This document shows, piece after piece, positions 9,272 through 19,921 of a DNA stretch of 64,000 nt. The stretch's first letter is position 1. Each line of letters starts with the position of its first letter. Location of the stretch: contig JBGAMU010000006.1 in assembly GCA_044222685.1 (NCBI GenBank), forward strand, positions 13,397-77,396, given 5' to 3'. A program made the position numbers and the translations under genes. Origin of the DNA: JAEUPI01 sp044222685. Lineage in GTDB: Bacteria > Pseudomonadota > Gammaproteobacteria > Burkholderiales > Burkholderiaceae_C. The notes beneath the pieces are model-generated. The model saw only the letters and a list, made by a program, of their open reading frames with translations. It ran no database searches and was not told the origin of the DNA.

Positions 9272-10405
9272 ATGAACGGCTACTCGCTGCAGCGCACGCT
9301 GGCGGTCTTCATCAAGGAGTTCCAGCAGATGCTGCGCGACCGGCTCACCTTCGCGATGGCGGTGGGCGTGCCGGTTCTGCAGCTGCTGCTGTTCGGCTAT
9401 GCGATCAATACCGACCCCCGCGGGCTGCCGACCGCGGTGGTGTCCTACGACAGCGGTCCGCTGCCGCGCGCCATCGTCGCCGCGTTGCAGAACACCGGCT
9501 ACTTCCGCGTCACGCACCAGCCGGCCAGCGAGCGCGAGGGCGACGCGCTGATCGAACGCGGCGAGGTGCAGTTCCTGGTCGCGATCCCGGCCGACTTCTC
9601 GCGCCGGCTGCTGCGCGGCGAGCATCCCGCGCTGCTGGTGGCGGTGGACGCCACCGACCCGTCGGCCTCCGGCAACGCGATCGCCGCGCTCGGCGGCGTG
9701 GCCGGCAGCGCCCTGGTGCACGACAGCGTCGGCGCGTTGCGCCCGCTCGCCGCCGACGCGCCGGCGTTCGAGCTGCGCGTGCACCGGCGTTTCAATCCCG
9801 AGGGTCTGTCGCGCTACAACATCGTGCCCGGGCTGGTCGGCGTGATCCTGACGATGACGATGGTGATGCTGACCGGCCTGGCGATGACGCGCGAACGCGA
9901 GCGCGGCACGATGGAGAACCTGCTCGCCACGCCGGTGCGGCCGCTCGAGGTGATGGTCGGCAAGATCGCGCCGTACATCCTGATCGGCTACATCCAGATC
10001 GGCCTGATCCTCGGCGCCGCGCGGCTGCTGTTCGAGGTGCCGATGCTGGGCAGCCTGTGGCTGCTGCTGGCCTTCATCGGCGTCTTCGTGATCGCCAACC
10101 TCGCGGTCGGCTTCACCTTCTCGACGATCGCGCGCAACCAGCTGCAGGCGATGCAGATGACGTTCTTCTTCTTCCTGCCGTCGATGCTGCTGTCGGGCTT
10201 CATGTTCCCGTTCCGCGGCATGCCGCACTGGGCGCAGCAGCTCGGCGAGCTGCTGCCGTTGACCCACTTCCTGCGCATCGTGCGCGGCATCCTGCTGAAG
10301 GGCAGTGACGCCGCGGCGGTGCTGCCCGAGCTGTGGCCGATGCTGGCCTTCGTGGCGGTGGCCGGCGCCGTCGCGCTCAGGCGCTACCGGCGCACGCTCG
10401 ATTGA
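9272..10405 (+). CDS. ABC-2 type permease
   Basis: 377-residue inner-membrane protein of the YbhS/YbhR/YhhJ type. One N-terminal membrane segment (VGVPVLQLLLFGYAIN) is followed by a roughly 150-residue periplasmic domain. Five C-terminal membrane segments follow, including GVILTMTMVMLTGLAMT and FLPSMLLSGFMFPF, and the ABC-2 signature region ERERGTMENLLATPVRPLEV. It is the third gene of the efflux operon and only one permease is present. The active transporter is therefore either a homodimer or needs a second permease from elsewhere. Confidence 0.9.
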   Translation: MNGYSLQRTLAVFIKEFQQMLRDRLTFAMAVGVPVLQLLLFGYAINTDPRGLPTAVVSYDSGPLPRAIVAALQNTGYFRVTHQPASEREGDALIERGEVQFLVAIPADFSRRLLRGEHPALLVAVDATDPSASGNAIAALGGVAGSALVHDSVGALRPLAADAPAFELRVHRRFNPEGLSRYNIVPGLVGVILTMTMVMLTGLAMTRERERGTMENLLATPVRPLEVMVGKIAPYILIGYIQIGLILGAARLLFEVPMLGSLWLLLAFIGVFVIANLAVGFTFSTIARNQLQAMQMTFFFFLPSMLLSGFMFPFRGMPHWAQQLGELLPLTHFLRIVRGILLKGSDAAAVLPELWPMLAFVAVAGAVALRRYRRTLD

Positions 10406-10567
10406 GGGGCTGGCCGCGCTGCCCCACCGGGCGTCGTGCCGTCGACAGGCCATTCTGCAGCGCCTTTCATGCAACATGGCACGCAGCCGAACGCAGGCGG
10501 CCTGCGGCATCGAGGCGCCCGGCGCATACTCCCGGCTCCTCGGCACCCCGACCGTGACTGCATTGCC

Positions 10568-11065
10568 ATGAGCCCGCAGACCCTGCTCAAGCGCTTCTAC
10601 GCGGCTTTTGCCACGCTCGACGCGCACGCCATGCAAGGTTGCTACGCACCCGACGCGCGCTTCCAGGACCCGGTGTTCACCCTGGAAGGTCGCGAGCAGA
10701 TCGGCACCATGTGGCTGATGCTGTGCGAGACCATCCGCAATCGTGGCCAGGCCGTCTGGCGCCTGGAAACCCGCGACGTCGAGGCGAGCGAAGACCGCGG
10801 CAGCGCGCACTGGGAGGCGCGCTATCGCTTCGGCAATGCCGGCCGCAAGGTGCACCACGTGGTCGAGTCGTTGTTCACCTTCGAGGACGGGTTGATCGCC
10901 TCGCAGCAGGACAGCTTCGACTTCTGGCGCTGGTCGCGCCAGGCGCTCGGCCCCACCGGCGTCGCGCTCGGCTGGACCGGCTTCCTGCACGACAAGGTGC
11001 GCCGCGAGTCCACCGCCAAGCTGGTGCGCCGCCTGCAGCGCCAGGCCGCCGCCCAGGCACGCTGA
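10568..11065 (+). CDS. NTF2-like (SnoaL-type) protein
   Basis: 165-residue protein beginning MSPQTLLKRFYAAFATLDAH, the typical first helix of the SnoaL/NTF2-like cone fold. CYAPDARFQDPVFTLEGREQ and HHVVESLFTFEDGLI are family-like strands. Such proteins are small ligand-binding domains or isomerase-like enzymes with varied roles, and no specific function can be assigned. It lies 160 bp after the efflux operon and about 100 bp before a glutamate-synthase-like gene on the same strand. The 10406-10567 gap holds nothing I recognise. Confidence 0.75.
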   Translation: MSPQTLLKRFYAAFATLDAHAMQGCYAPDARFQDPVFTLEGREQIGTMWLMLCETIRNRGQAVWRLETRDVEASEDRGSAHWEARYRFGNAGRKVHHVVESLFTFEDGLIASQQDSFDFWRWSRQALGPTGVALGWTGFLHDKVRRESTAKLVRRLQRQAAAQAR

Positions 11066-11163
11066 TCTGAGAACAGGCCGCGCGCAAGGCGGCAAATCGC
11101 GACTTGCCTGCGCTGCCGCCGGCCTAGGATGCCGGCACCGCGATTCGTGGTGGAGGCTGACCC

Positions 11164-12810
11164 ATGCCCGCCTGGCTGCTTGCGCTCGACCGAGTGTTTC
11201 CGATCCGCTACGTCGTCTGGCTGGCCAGCGGCATCGGACTGCTGCTCAGTGCCTTCGTCTGGGTCGGATTCGGCCAGTGGGGCTGGGCCGTGCTCGCCTG
11301 TGCCGTGCTGGTCGGCATCGGTCTGCGCGACTCGTTGCAGAGCCGCCGCGCCCTGTTGCGCAACTACCCGGTGATCGGCCACCTGCGTTATCTGCTGGAG
11401 TTCATCCGGCCCGAGATCCGCCAGTACTTCATCGAGAGCGACAACGAGTCGCATCCGTTCTCGCGCCAGCAACGCTCGCTGGTCTACCAGCGCGCCAAGG
11501 GTGACTCCGACAAGCGGCCGTTCGGCACCCAGCTCGACGTGCAGGCGCAAGGCTACGAGTGGATCAACCACTCGTTGGTGCCCAGCCGTGTCGAGTCGCA
11601 CGACTTCCGCGTGCTGATCGGCGAGGGCCGGGCACAGCCGTACTCGGCCAGCGTCTTCAACATCTCGGCGATGAGCTTCGGCGCGCTGAGCGCCAACGCG
11701 GTGCTGGCGCTCAACGGTGGCGCCAGGCGCGGCGGCTTCGCGCACGACACCGGCGAGGGCTCGATCAGCCGCTACCACCGCGAGTGCGGCGGCGACCTGA
11801 TCTGGGAGATCGGCTCCGGTTATTTCGGCTGCCGCCGCGACGACGGCGGCTTCGACGCCGATAAGTTCGCCGCCAACGCGCGCGACCCGCAGGTCAAGCT
11901 GATCGAGGTGAAGCTGAGCCAGGGCGCCAAGCCCGGCCACGGCGGCGTGCTGCCGGGGCCGAAGGTGACGCCCGAGATCGCCGCGGCGCGCGGCGTGCCG
12001 GTGGGCGTCGACTGCGTGTCGCCGGCGTCGCACAGCGCCTTCGGCACGCCGATCGAGCTGTTGCGCTTCGTCGACCGCCTGCGTGAGCTGTCCGGCGGCA
12101 AGCCGACCGGCTTCAAGCTGTGCATCGGCCATCCCTGGGAGTGGCTCGCCATCTGCAAGGCGATGCTCGAGACCGGCATCGTGCCGGACTTCATCGTCGT
12201 CGACGGCGCCGAGGGCGGCACCGGCGCGGCGCCGCTGGAGTTCACCGACCACGTCGGCGCGCCGCTGCAGGAGGGCCTGCTGCTGGTGCACAACACGCTG
12301 ACCGGGCTGAACCTGCGCTCGCGCATCCGCATCGGCGCCGCCGGCAAGGTGGTCAGTGCCTTCGACATCGCGCGCATGATGGCGCTCGGCGCCGACTGGT
12401 GCAACGCGGCACGCGGCTTCATGTTCGCGCTCGGCTGCATCCAGGCCCAGCACTGCCACACCGGCGCCTGCCCGACCGGCGTGACGACGCAGGACCCGCT
12501 GCGCCAGCGTGCGCTGGTGGTGCCCGACAAGACCGAGCGCGTCTTCCGCTTCCACCAGTACACGCTGGAGGCGCTGAAGGAGCTGGTGCAGGCCGCCGGC
12601 CTGCAGCACCCGAACCAGATCCGCGCCACCCACATCGTGCGGCGCGGCAGCGACCGCGAGGTGCGCCTGCTCGCCAACCTGCTGCCGTTCGTCAAGCCGG
12701 GCGAGCTGCTGGCGGCGGCGCGCGGCGAGCTCGCCTGGCCGCACCCGGTGTACGAGCTGTACTGGCCGCGCGCGCGGGCCGACAGCTTCGAGGCTGCCGC
12801 GGGCCCCTGA
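11164..12810 (+). CDS. Membrane-tethered FMN-binding glutamate synthase family protein
   Basis: 548 residues. Two N-terminal hydrophobic segments (VVWLASGIGLLLSAFVWVGF and WGWAVLACAVLVGIGL) anchor it. The rest is the FMN/Fe-S synthase domain of large-subunit glutamate synthase (Glu_synthase family). Motifs are FNISAMSFGALSANAVLALN, FIVVDGAEGGTGAAPLEF and the 3Fe-4S cysteine cluster C-x5-C-x4-C in GCIQAQHCHTGACPTGV. It lacks the glutaminase domain and the GltD partner, so it is unlikely to be assimilatory GOGAT. The electron donor and substrate of this stand-alone family are not established by the sequence. The gene is monocistronic here. Confidence 0.88.
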   Translation: MPAWLLALDRVFPIRYVVWLASGIGLLLSAFVWVGFGQWGWAVLACAVLVGIGLRDSLQSRRALLRNYPVIGHLRYLLEFIRPEIRQYFIESDNESHPFSRQQRSLVYQRAKGDSDKRPFGTQLDVQAQGYEWINHSLVPSRVESHDFRVLIGEGRAQPYSASVFNISAMSFGALSANAVLALNGGARRGGFAHDTGEGSISRYHRECGGDLIWEIGSGYFGCRRDDGGFDADKFAANARDPQVKLIEVKLSQGAKPGHGGVLPGPKVTPEIAAARGVPVGVDCVSPASHSAFGTPIELLRFVDRLRELSGGKPTGFKLCIGHPWEWLAICKAMLETGIVPDFIVVDGAEGGTGAAPLEFTDHVGAPLQEGLLLVHNTLTGLNLRSRIRIGAAGKVVSAFDIARMMALGADWCNAARGFMFALGCIQAQHCHTGACPTGVTTQDPLRQRALVVPDKTERVFRFHQYTLEALKELVQAAGLQHPNQIRATHIVRRGSDREVRLLANLLPFVKPGELLAAARGELAWPHPVYELYWPRARADSFEAAAGP

Positions 12811-12940
12811 ACACCGGGTGCCGAGGCGCACATGCCCCTGCGGACACGGGGGCGGCCATGACATCGGGGGATGCGCTGGCGCAGGCCGGTTGCAACAATT
12901 CGATACCGCCACCGAAACCCCTTCATCACCCGTCGTCATC

Positions 12941-13594
12941 GTGAGCAGCGTCGTCCTCGTCACCCGTGATCCTCAGCAGGCCCTGCAGTGGCGCGACCAC
13001 CTGTCGGTCAACCGGCAGTACGAGGTGGTGGCGATCACCAATGCCGCGCGCTCGGCCCGCGCGCTGCTGCAGCAGCACCGGCCGCGCGTCGTCGTCTGCG
13101 AGCTGCGGCTACTCGACGGCACCGCGCTGGCGATGATCCAGTGGCTGGCCAATGAGCCCGACGCGACGCGCCCGACCATCGTCGTGGTGACCGCCGACCC
13201 GAACGATCCGCTGCTGCGCGAGGCCACGCGATCGGGCGCCGACAACTTCTACATCAGCGGCCGCGAAGGCGACACGCTGGCAGCCTGCGTTCGGCGAACG
13301 CTACTGGGCGAGTCGGCCCTGACGCCGGCGCTGGCGCAGGCCCTGCTCGATCACTTCGAGCGGCTGGCGCCGCGCTCGCGCGACTTCAATCCGATCGACG
13401 CCGCGCAAAGCCCGCTGCAGCTCGAACGCGACGAGCGCGAGCTGCTGGTCCGCGTGGCCGCCGGCGCCGGCATCGACGAGGTGGCCGAGCAGCGCAGCGT
13501 CCACCCTCATGGCCTGGGTGTGCTGGCGCGGGCGATCTGGCGCAAGCTGCAGTGGGACCAGCGCGCCGGTTCGCTCTCGCTGCAGCTGGCCTGA
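12941..13594 (+). CDS. Degenerate receiver-domain response regulator
   Basis: 217 residues. The N-terminal 120 residues have a CheY-like receiver pattern (VVLVTRDPQQALQW, RVVVCELRLLDGTALAMIQW, TIVVVTADPNDPLL, SGADNFYISGREGD). The phosphoacceptor position carries Glu54 (CELRLLDG) rather than Asp. The upstream acidic pair is reduced and the conserved Lys after strand 5 appears replaced (YISG). The C-terminal 60 residues (ERELLVRVAAGAGIDEVAEQ) look like a LuxR/GerE-type helix-turn-helix. The GTG start at 12941 is chosen because the first beta strand begins right after it. No kinase gene is adjacent. It probably acts without phosphorylation. Confidence 0.65.
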   Translation: MSSVVLVTRDPQQALQWRDHLSVNRQYEVVAITNAARSARALLQQHRPRVVVCELRLLDGTALAMIQWLANEPDATRPTIVVVTADPNDPLLREATRSGADNFYISGREGDTLAACVRRTLLGESALTPALAQALLDHFERLAPRSRDFNPIDAAQSPLQLERDERELLVRVAAGAGIDEVAEQRSVHPHGLGVLARAIWRKLQWDQRAGSLSLQLA

Positions 13595-13631
13595 CACCCG
13601 CCGCCGTGCGGGCGGCGCCCGCGCGCGGCGT

Positions 13632-14246
13632 TCAGCTCTTCGGCGGCAGGGTGTCGACGAAGCTCGGCCGCGTCGCGAGCTTGGCCGCGAGTCTGCCGAG
13701 ATTGGGATAGTCGCCGCGCCAGTCGATCTCGGCAAAGCGGAAGTCGAGATAACCGAGCGCACAGCCGACCGCGATGTCGGACAGGCTGAAGTGATGCCCC
13801 GAGCACCAGGCCTTCTCGCCCAGGCCCTGGCTCATCGCCTTCAACGCGGCCGCCACCCGGCTCATGTTGCGATCGATCCAGGCCTGCGAGCGATGGCCTT
13901 CGCGAGGGGCCCAGGTCTTCTCGAGGCGCGCGGCGATGCTGGCGTCGAGCACGCCGTCGGCCAGCGCCTCCCAGGTGCGCACCTCGGCGCGCTCGCGGCC
14001 GGTCGGCGGGATCAACCGCCCCACCGGCGACAGCGTGTCGACGTATTCGACGATCACACGCGAGTCGAACACCGCCTCGACACCCTCGACGACCAGGCAC
14101 GGCACCTTGCCGAGCGGGTTGGATTTCAGGATCGCGTCGTTGGACCAGACGTCTTCGAGCACCAGCTGGTAGTCGAGCTTCTTCTCGGCCATCACGATGC
14201 GCACCTTGCGCACGTAGGGGCTGGTCAACGATCCGATCAGTTTCAT
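13632..14246 (-). CDS. Glutathione S-transferase family protein
   Basis: 204 residues. The thioredoxin-fold N-terminus starts MKLIGSLTSPYVRKVRIVMA, and NPLGKVPCLVVEG and VFDSRVIVEYVD carry the cis-Pro and the glutathione-binding Ser/Asp region. The C-terminal all-helical domain includes HHFSLSDIAVGCALGYLDFR with the usual N-capping Ser-x-x-Asp. It resembles YibF-type bacterial GSTs of unknown substrate. It lies just after the codA stop on the same strand but separated by about 60 bp. It is convergent with the response regulator. Confidence 0.88.
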   Translation of the reverse strand: MKLIGSLTSPYVRKVRIVMAEKKLDYQLVLEDVWSNDAILKSNPLGKVPCLVVEGVEAVFDSRVIVEYVDTLSPVGRLIPPTGRERAEVRTWEALADGVLDASIAARLEKTWAPREGHRSQAWIDRNMSRVAAALKAMSQGLGEKAWCSGHHFSLSDIAVGCALGYLDFRFAEIDWRGDYPNLGRLAAKLATRPSFVDTLPPKS

Positions 14247-14306
14247 TGGGTGTGGATGCGGTCCCTGATGCGGATCATTCTAGCCAGCGGGGCGCTGCGA
14301 CGAGGC

Positions 14307-15587
14307 TCAGTGCGCGCTCGTGAAATCCACTTGAGGGGGTCGACCCGGCAGCGCCAGCTGCGCGGTGGCAGGCAGACTTTGCGCGATGATCCGGCCGGCG
14401 CGCACCACCGCGAGGCGCTGTGCACGCAGGCGGATCGCCTCGACGGGCGAGCGGGCCTGCAGCAGCACGCAGTCGGCGCGGCAACCGGGCTCGAGGCCGT
14501 AGCGCTCGAGGCCGAGGATGCGCGCCGCGTTCGTGGTCACCGCGTCGAAGCACCCCCGCATCTGGGTGGTCGAGGTGAGCTGGCCGACGTGCAGGCCCAT
14601 TGCGGCCACTTCGAGCATGTCGCCCGAGCCGAGGGAATACCAGGGGTCCATCACGCAGTCGTGGCCGAACGCCACCGTGAGGCCGGCGGCCATCAACTCG
14701 GGCACACGCGTCATGCCGCGGCGCTTGGGATAGGTATCGTGGCGGCCCTGGATGGTGATGTTGATCAGCGGGTTGGCCACCACGCCCAACCGAGCCTCGG
14801 CCATCAGCGGGATCAGCTTGGACACGTAGTAGTTGTCCATCGAATGCATCGAGGTCAGGTGCGAGCCGGTGACCCGGCCGTGCAGCCCGAGGCGCTGCGT
14901 CTCGAAGGCGAGCGTCTCGACATGGCGCGACAGCGGATCGTCGGTCTCGTCGCAATGCATGTCGACGCGCAGGCCACGCTCGGCGGCCAGCTCGCACAGC
15001 AGCCGCACGCTGTGCGCACCGTCGCCCATGGTGCGCTCGAAGTGCGGAATGCCGCCGACCACGTCGACACCGAGGTCGAGCGCGCGCTTCAGGTTGTCGA
15101 GCGCGCCCGGCGAGCGCAGCACGCCGTCCTGCGGAAAGGCGACCAGCTGCAGGTCCAGATACGGGGCGACCCGGCGCTTCACCTGCAACAACGCCTCCAC
15201 GGCGAGCAGCCGCTCGTCGCAGACGTCGACATGCGAGCGGATCGCGAGCAGCCCCTTGGCCACCGCCCAGTCGCAGTAACGCAGCGCGCGCTCGACGATC
15301 GCCTCCTGCGTCAGCTGTGGCTTCAGCTCGCCCCACAGCGCGATGCCCTCGAGCAGCGTGCCGCTCGCATTGACGCGCGGCAGTCCATAGCTGAGCGTGG
15401 CATCCATGTGGAAGTGCGCGTCGACAAATGGCGGCGCCACCAGCCAGCCCTGCGCATCGAGCACCTGCGCGCCTTCGGGCAGCGGCAGGTTCATGCCCAC
15501 GTCGACGAAACGGCCGTCGCGCGCGAGCAGATCGATGCCCGTGCGCCCATCGGGCAGCGTGGCATGGCGAATCAACAGCATCGTCAT
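14307..15587 (-). CDS. codA: Cytosine deaminase
   Basis: 426-residue amidohydrolase strongly resembling E. coli CodA in length and in landmark segments. These are PPFVDAHFHMDATLSYG (metal-binding HxH), IRSHVDVCDE, LQLVAFPQDGVL, VDMHCDETDDPLSRHVET (metal His plus catalytic Glu/Asp), GSHLTSMHSM, QGRHDTYPKRRGMTRV and VAFGHDCVMDPWYSLG (metal Asp). It converts cytosine to uracil and ammonia in the cytosol. It is the last gene of the leftward pyrimidine operon and feeds uracil to Upp and the URC enzymes. I use the Met at 15587 (MTMLLIRH); the frame stays open further upstream but that stretch runs through the repeat. Confidence 0.92.
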   Translation of the reverse strand: MTMLLIRHATLPDGRTGIDLLARDGRFVDVGMNLPLPEGAQVLDAQGWLVAPPFVDAHFHMDATLSYGLPRVNASGTLLEGIALWGELKPQLTQEAIVERALRYCDWAVAKGLLAIRSHVDVCDERLLAVEALLQVKRRVAPYLDLQLVAFPQDGVLRSPGALDNLKRALDLGVDVVGGIPHFERTMGDGAHSVRLLCELAAERGLRVDMHCDETDDPLSRHVETLAFETQRLGLHGRVTGSHLTSMHSMDNYYVSKLIPLMAEARLGVVANPLINITIQGRHDTYPKRRGMTRVPELMAAGLTVAFGHDCVMDPWYSLGSGDMLEVAAMGLHVGQLTSTTQMRGCFDAVTTNAARILGLERYGLEPGCRADCVLLQARSPVEAIRLRAQRLAVVRAGRIIAQSLPATAQLALPGRPPQVDFTSAH

Positions 15588-15624
15588 GCGCAAGCGAGCC
15601 GAGCCGCACCGACCACCCCTGTGC

Positions 15625-15703
15625 ACACCGCGGATCCGGCTCCGCCGGTCCGCCGGTGTGGCCCCCTCGGGGGGAGGCGGCCGCCAGGCCGCTTCGGGGG
15701 GGA
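15625..15703 (-). repeat. Dispersed intergenic repeat, copy B
   Basis: Second copy of the repeat also found at 5421-5500 and 38371-38450. Read on the minus strand it has CCGAAGCGG, a GGCGGCCGCC-rich hairpin, CCCCCCGAGGGGG, and then GGACCGGCGGAGCCGG and ATCCGCGG. It lies between the upp stop and the codA start, so if it terminates transcription it would reduce codA expression relative to upp. Confidence 0.75.
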
Positions 15704-15714
15704 CGTCATCTTCG

Positions 15715-16350
<636 letters not shown>

Positions 16351-16377
16351 TGAAGAAGACTCCTGCTCAAGGCGTGC

Positions 16378-17650
16378 TCAGAATACCGTGCCGTCGCTGA
16401 CGATCACCACCGGCGGCAACCCGCCCTCGCGGCATTCGGTGGCGATCTGCCGCCCCGCCGCCCAGGTGCCGCCCTCGAGCACCCGCGCCAGCGGCAGCCT
16501 CGCGGCGTCGACGCCGAGCGCCGTACGCACGAGCGGTGCCAGCTCGTCGAGCAGCGTCACGGTGAGTGCCCGCCATTCGATCGTCCATTCGTCGCCAGGC
16601 CGGTGCGCCTTGGTGGCGAAGGCGGGGTCGCGCGGCTGGATCACGCCGGCATCGAGCAGCAGCCCGCCGTTGCGGTATTCGGGCAGGCCGGTCAGCTCGT
16701 CCAGGCCGCTGACCTGCACACCCGCCCATTCGAACGGCTCGAGCAGCGAATAGGCCAGCCATTGCGACAGCTTGTGGAACGGCACCCAGCCGGCGTCGAG
16801 GCCCTCGCCGCCGGCATCGGCATGCGCCCAGGCGTCGCCGAGCGCCACGCCGTGCAGCTGCTGCCCGCTCGGCCAGATGGTGCTGAACGCCTCCAGCAGC
16901 GCGCCGAGGATGCGCCCGGCCGACACATGGTGCTGGTGCAGCGACGCGCGCGGCTGATGGTGGTGCAGGTCGGGCGCATGGCGGTGGTGCGTCAACGCAT
17001 CGAACAGGTGCCCGGGCTGGCCGAGCGCGGTGAAGGTCTGCGGCTGCGCCCGCAGCGCATCGGCCAGCCGGTGCAGCAGCACGACCCGGCCTTCGAGGCC
17101 GACCAGCGGGTTGTCCAGGCTGACCTGGAACGCCTCGGCCAGCGTGCGGCTGTCCAGCCGCGCCAGCGCGGCGGCATCGACGCGCAGCGGGTCGCCGACG
17201 TCCGACGAGAAGCGGCCCGCCATGAAGGCGCGAAAACTGGCGACGGCCAGGCCCTCGGATCGGGCGAAGGTCCGGCCCGTCTCGCGTTCGCGATAACACC
17301 AGGCGCTGCCGGCGCCGGCGTCGAGCAGCACGCTGACCAGCGCCAGATCGATGCGCGCGCGCGCCACCGCCACGTGGCTGCGACCGGCCAGCCGCGCGTC
17401 GAGTTCGGCCTTGCGGTCGACCCCGCCGGCCTCGAAGTGCCGCCAGCGGCTGTGGTACGGAATCGCCAGATCGGGAAAGCGCGACCGCGTCAGCGTGGCG
17501 ACGCGCTGCGCCACGGCGTCGAGCCGGGTGCGATCGAGCCGGAAGTGCAGCGACTCGCCGCGCGCCACGGCGTCGGTGATGCGGGCGCAGCGCTCGCGGA
17601 TGGTCGCCGGCGCGCGCAGGCGTTGCACCGCGGCATGCAGCACCTGCGCG

Positions 17651-17658
<8 letters not shown>
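16378..17658 (-). CDS. urc4: URC4/Urg3 family protein (DUF1688), uracil catabolism
   Basis: 426 residues, typical of the URC4/urg3 family. Recognisable segments are LHFRLDRTRLDAVAQRVATL, FPDLAIPYHSRWRHFEAGG, RIDLALVSVLLDAGAGSAW, ASFRAFMAGRFSS, VSLDNPLVGLEGRVVLLHRL and LPPVVIVSDGTVF at the C-terminus. In yeast and fungi URC4 is required for growth on uracil as nitrogen source through the URC pathway; its exact reaction is not firmly settled. Its start overlaps the urc1 stop by 8 bases, indicating translational coupling. No signal peptide is visible, so it should be cytosolic. Confidence 0.88.
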
Positions 17659-18931
<1,273 letters not shown>

Positions 18932-18964
18932 CGTGAACCCTCGTCGGCCGTCATGCGCGGTTCC

Positions 18965-19906
18965 TCATCGTTCGCCCTTGCGCCATGGTTTCATCAAGGC
19001 CTGAGGATACGCTGCGCGCCGCGCCACGGCCACCAGCGCGACGATCGCCATCAGGTACGGCAGCATCAGGTAGAACTGGTACGGCACGTCGAGGCCGAAC
19101 AGTCCCGAGCCGGCCTGCTGCAGGCGCAGCTGCAGCGCGTCGAAGAAGGCGAACAGCAGCGCGCCCAGCAGCGCCTTGCCCGGCCGCCACGAGGCGAACA
19201 CGACCAGCGCCACGCAGACCCAGCCCCGCCCGTTGACCATGTTGAAGTAGAACGCGTTGAACGCCGCCAGCGTGAGGAACGCCCCGGCCACGCCCATCAG
19301 CGCCGAGCCGGCGACGATGGCGCCGATGCGCAGACCGACGACGCTCAGGCCCTGGCCCTCGACCGATTGCGGGTTCTCGCCGACCATGCGCAGCGCCAGC
19401 CCGAGCGGCGTGCGATAGAGCAGCCAGGCCAGCGCCGGAACCAGCAGCAAGGCCAGCAGCGTGAGCGGCGTCTGCTGGTTCAACACCGGCAGCGGCAGCC
19501 AGCTGTTCATGTCGGCGAACGGCTGGATGGTCGGTGGGCTTTCCACCTTGGGAAAGCTCACGCGGTAGGCAAAACTCGCCAGACTGGTGGCCAGCAGCGT
19601 GATGCCCAGGCCCGCGACATGCTGGCTGAGCGCCAGGCTCACGGTGAGCCAGCCGTGCAGCAGGCCGAACACGGCGCCGGTCAACGCCGCGGCGGCCACA
19701 CCGGTCCACAGTCCGGCGCCCTGGTACACCGCCAGCCAGCCGGCGAAGGCACCGGCGACCATGATGCCCTCGATGCCGAGGTTGAGCACGCCGGCGCGCT
19801 CGCACAGCAGCACACCCAGCGTGCCGAGGATCAGCGGCGTCGCGATGCGCAGCACCGCCACCCAGAACGGCGCCGCGGCGAGCAGGTCGAGCGTCTCGGA
19901 CAGCAT
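18965..19906 (-). CDS. BmpA-type nucleoside ABC importer, permease 2
   Basis: 313-residue inner-membrane permease of the BPD_transp_2 (LivHM-like) superfamily, comparable to NupQ/YufQ. It has about eight hydrophobic segments and the family-typical LCERAGVLNLGIEGIMVAGA and LGLALRMVGENPQSVEGQGL coupling region, ending in MKPWRKGER. It pairs with the gene at 19922-20983. Together with the double ATPase and BMP lipoprotein-like binding protein it imports nucleosides or related compounds. Operon context suggests a pyrimidine cargo. It lies 33 bp upstream of urc1. Confidence 0.9.
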   Translation of the reverse strand: MLSETLDLLAAAPFWVAVLRIATPLILGTLGVLLCERAGVLNLGIEGIMVAGAFAGWLAVYQGAGLWTGVAAAALTGAVFGLLHGWLTVSLALSQHVAGLGITLLATSLASFAYRVSFPKVESPPTIQPFADMNSWLPLPVLNQQTPLTLLALLLVPALAWLLYRTPLGLALRMVGENPQSVEGQGLSVVGLRIGAIVAGSALMGVAGAFLTLAAFNAFYFNMVNGRGWVCVALVVFASWRPGKALLGALLFAFFDALQLRLQQAGSGLFGLDVPYQFYLMLPYLMAIVALVAVARRAAYPQALMKPWRKGER

Positions 19907-19921
19907 CGTGGACGACCCTTG

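Noticed and set aside
10822..12963. A 713-codon minus-strand frame opposite the glutamate-synthase-like gene
   Set aside because: Antisense shadow; no signal, domain or start context.
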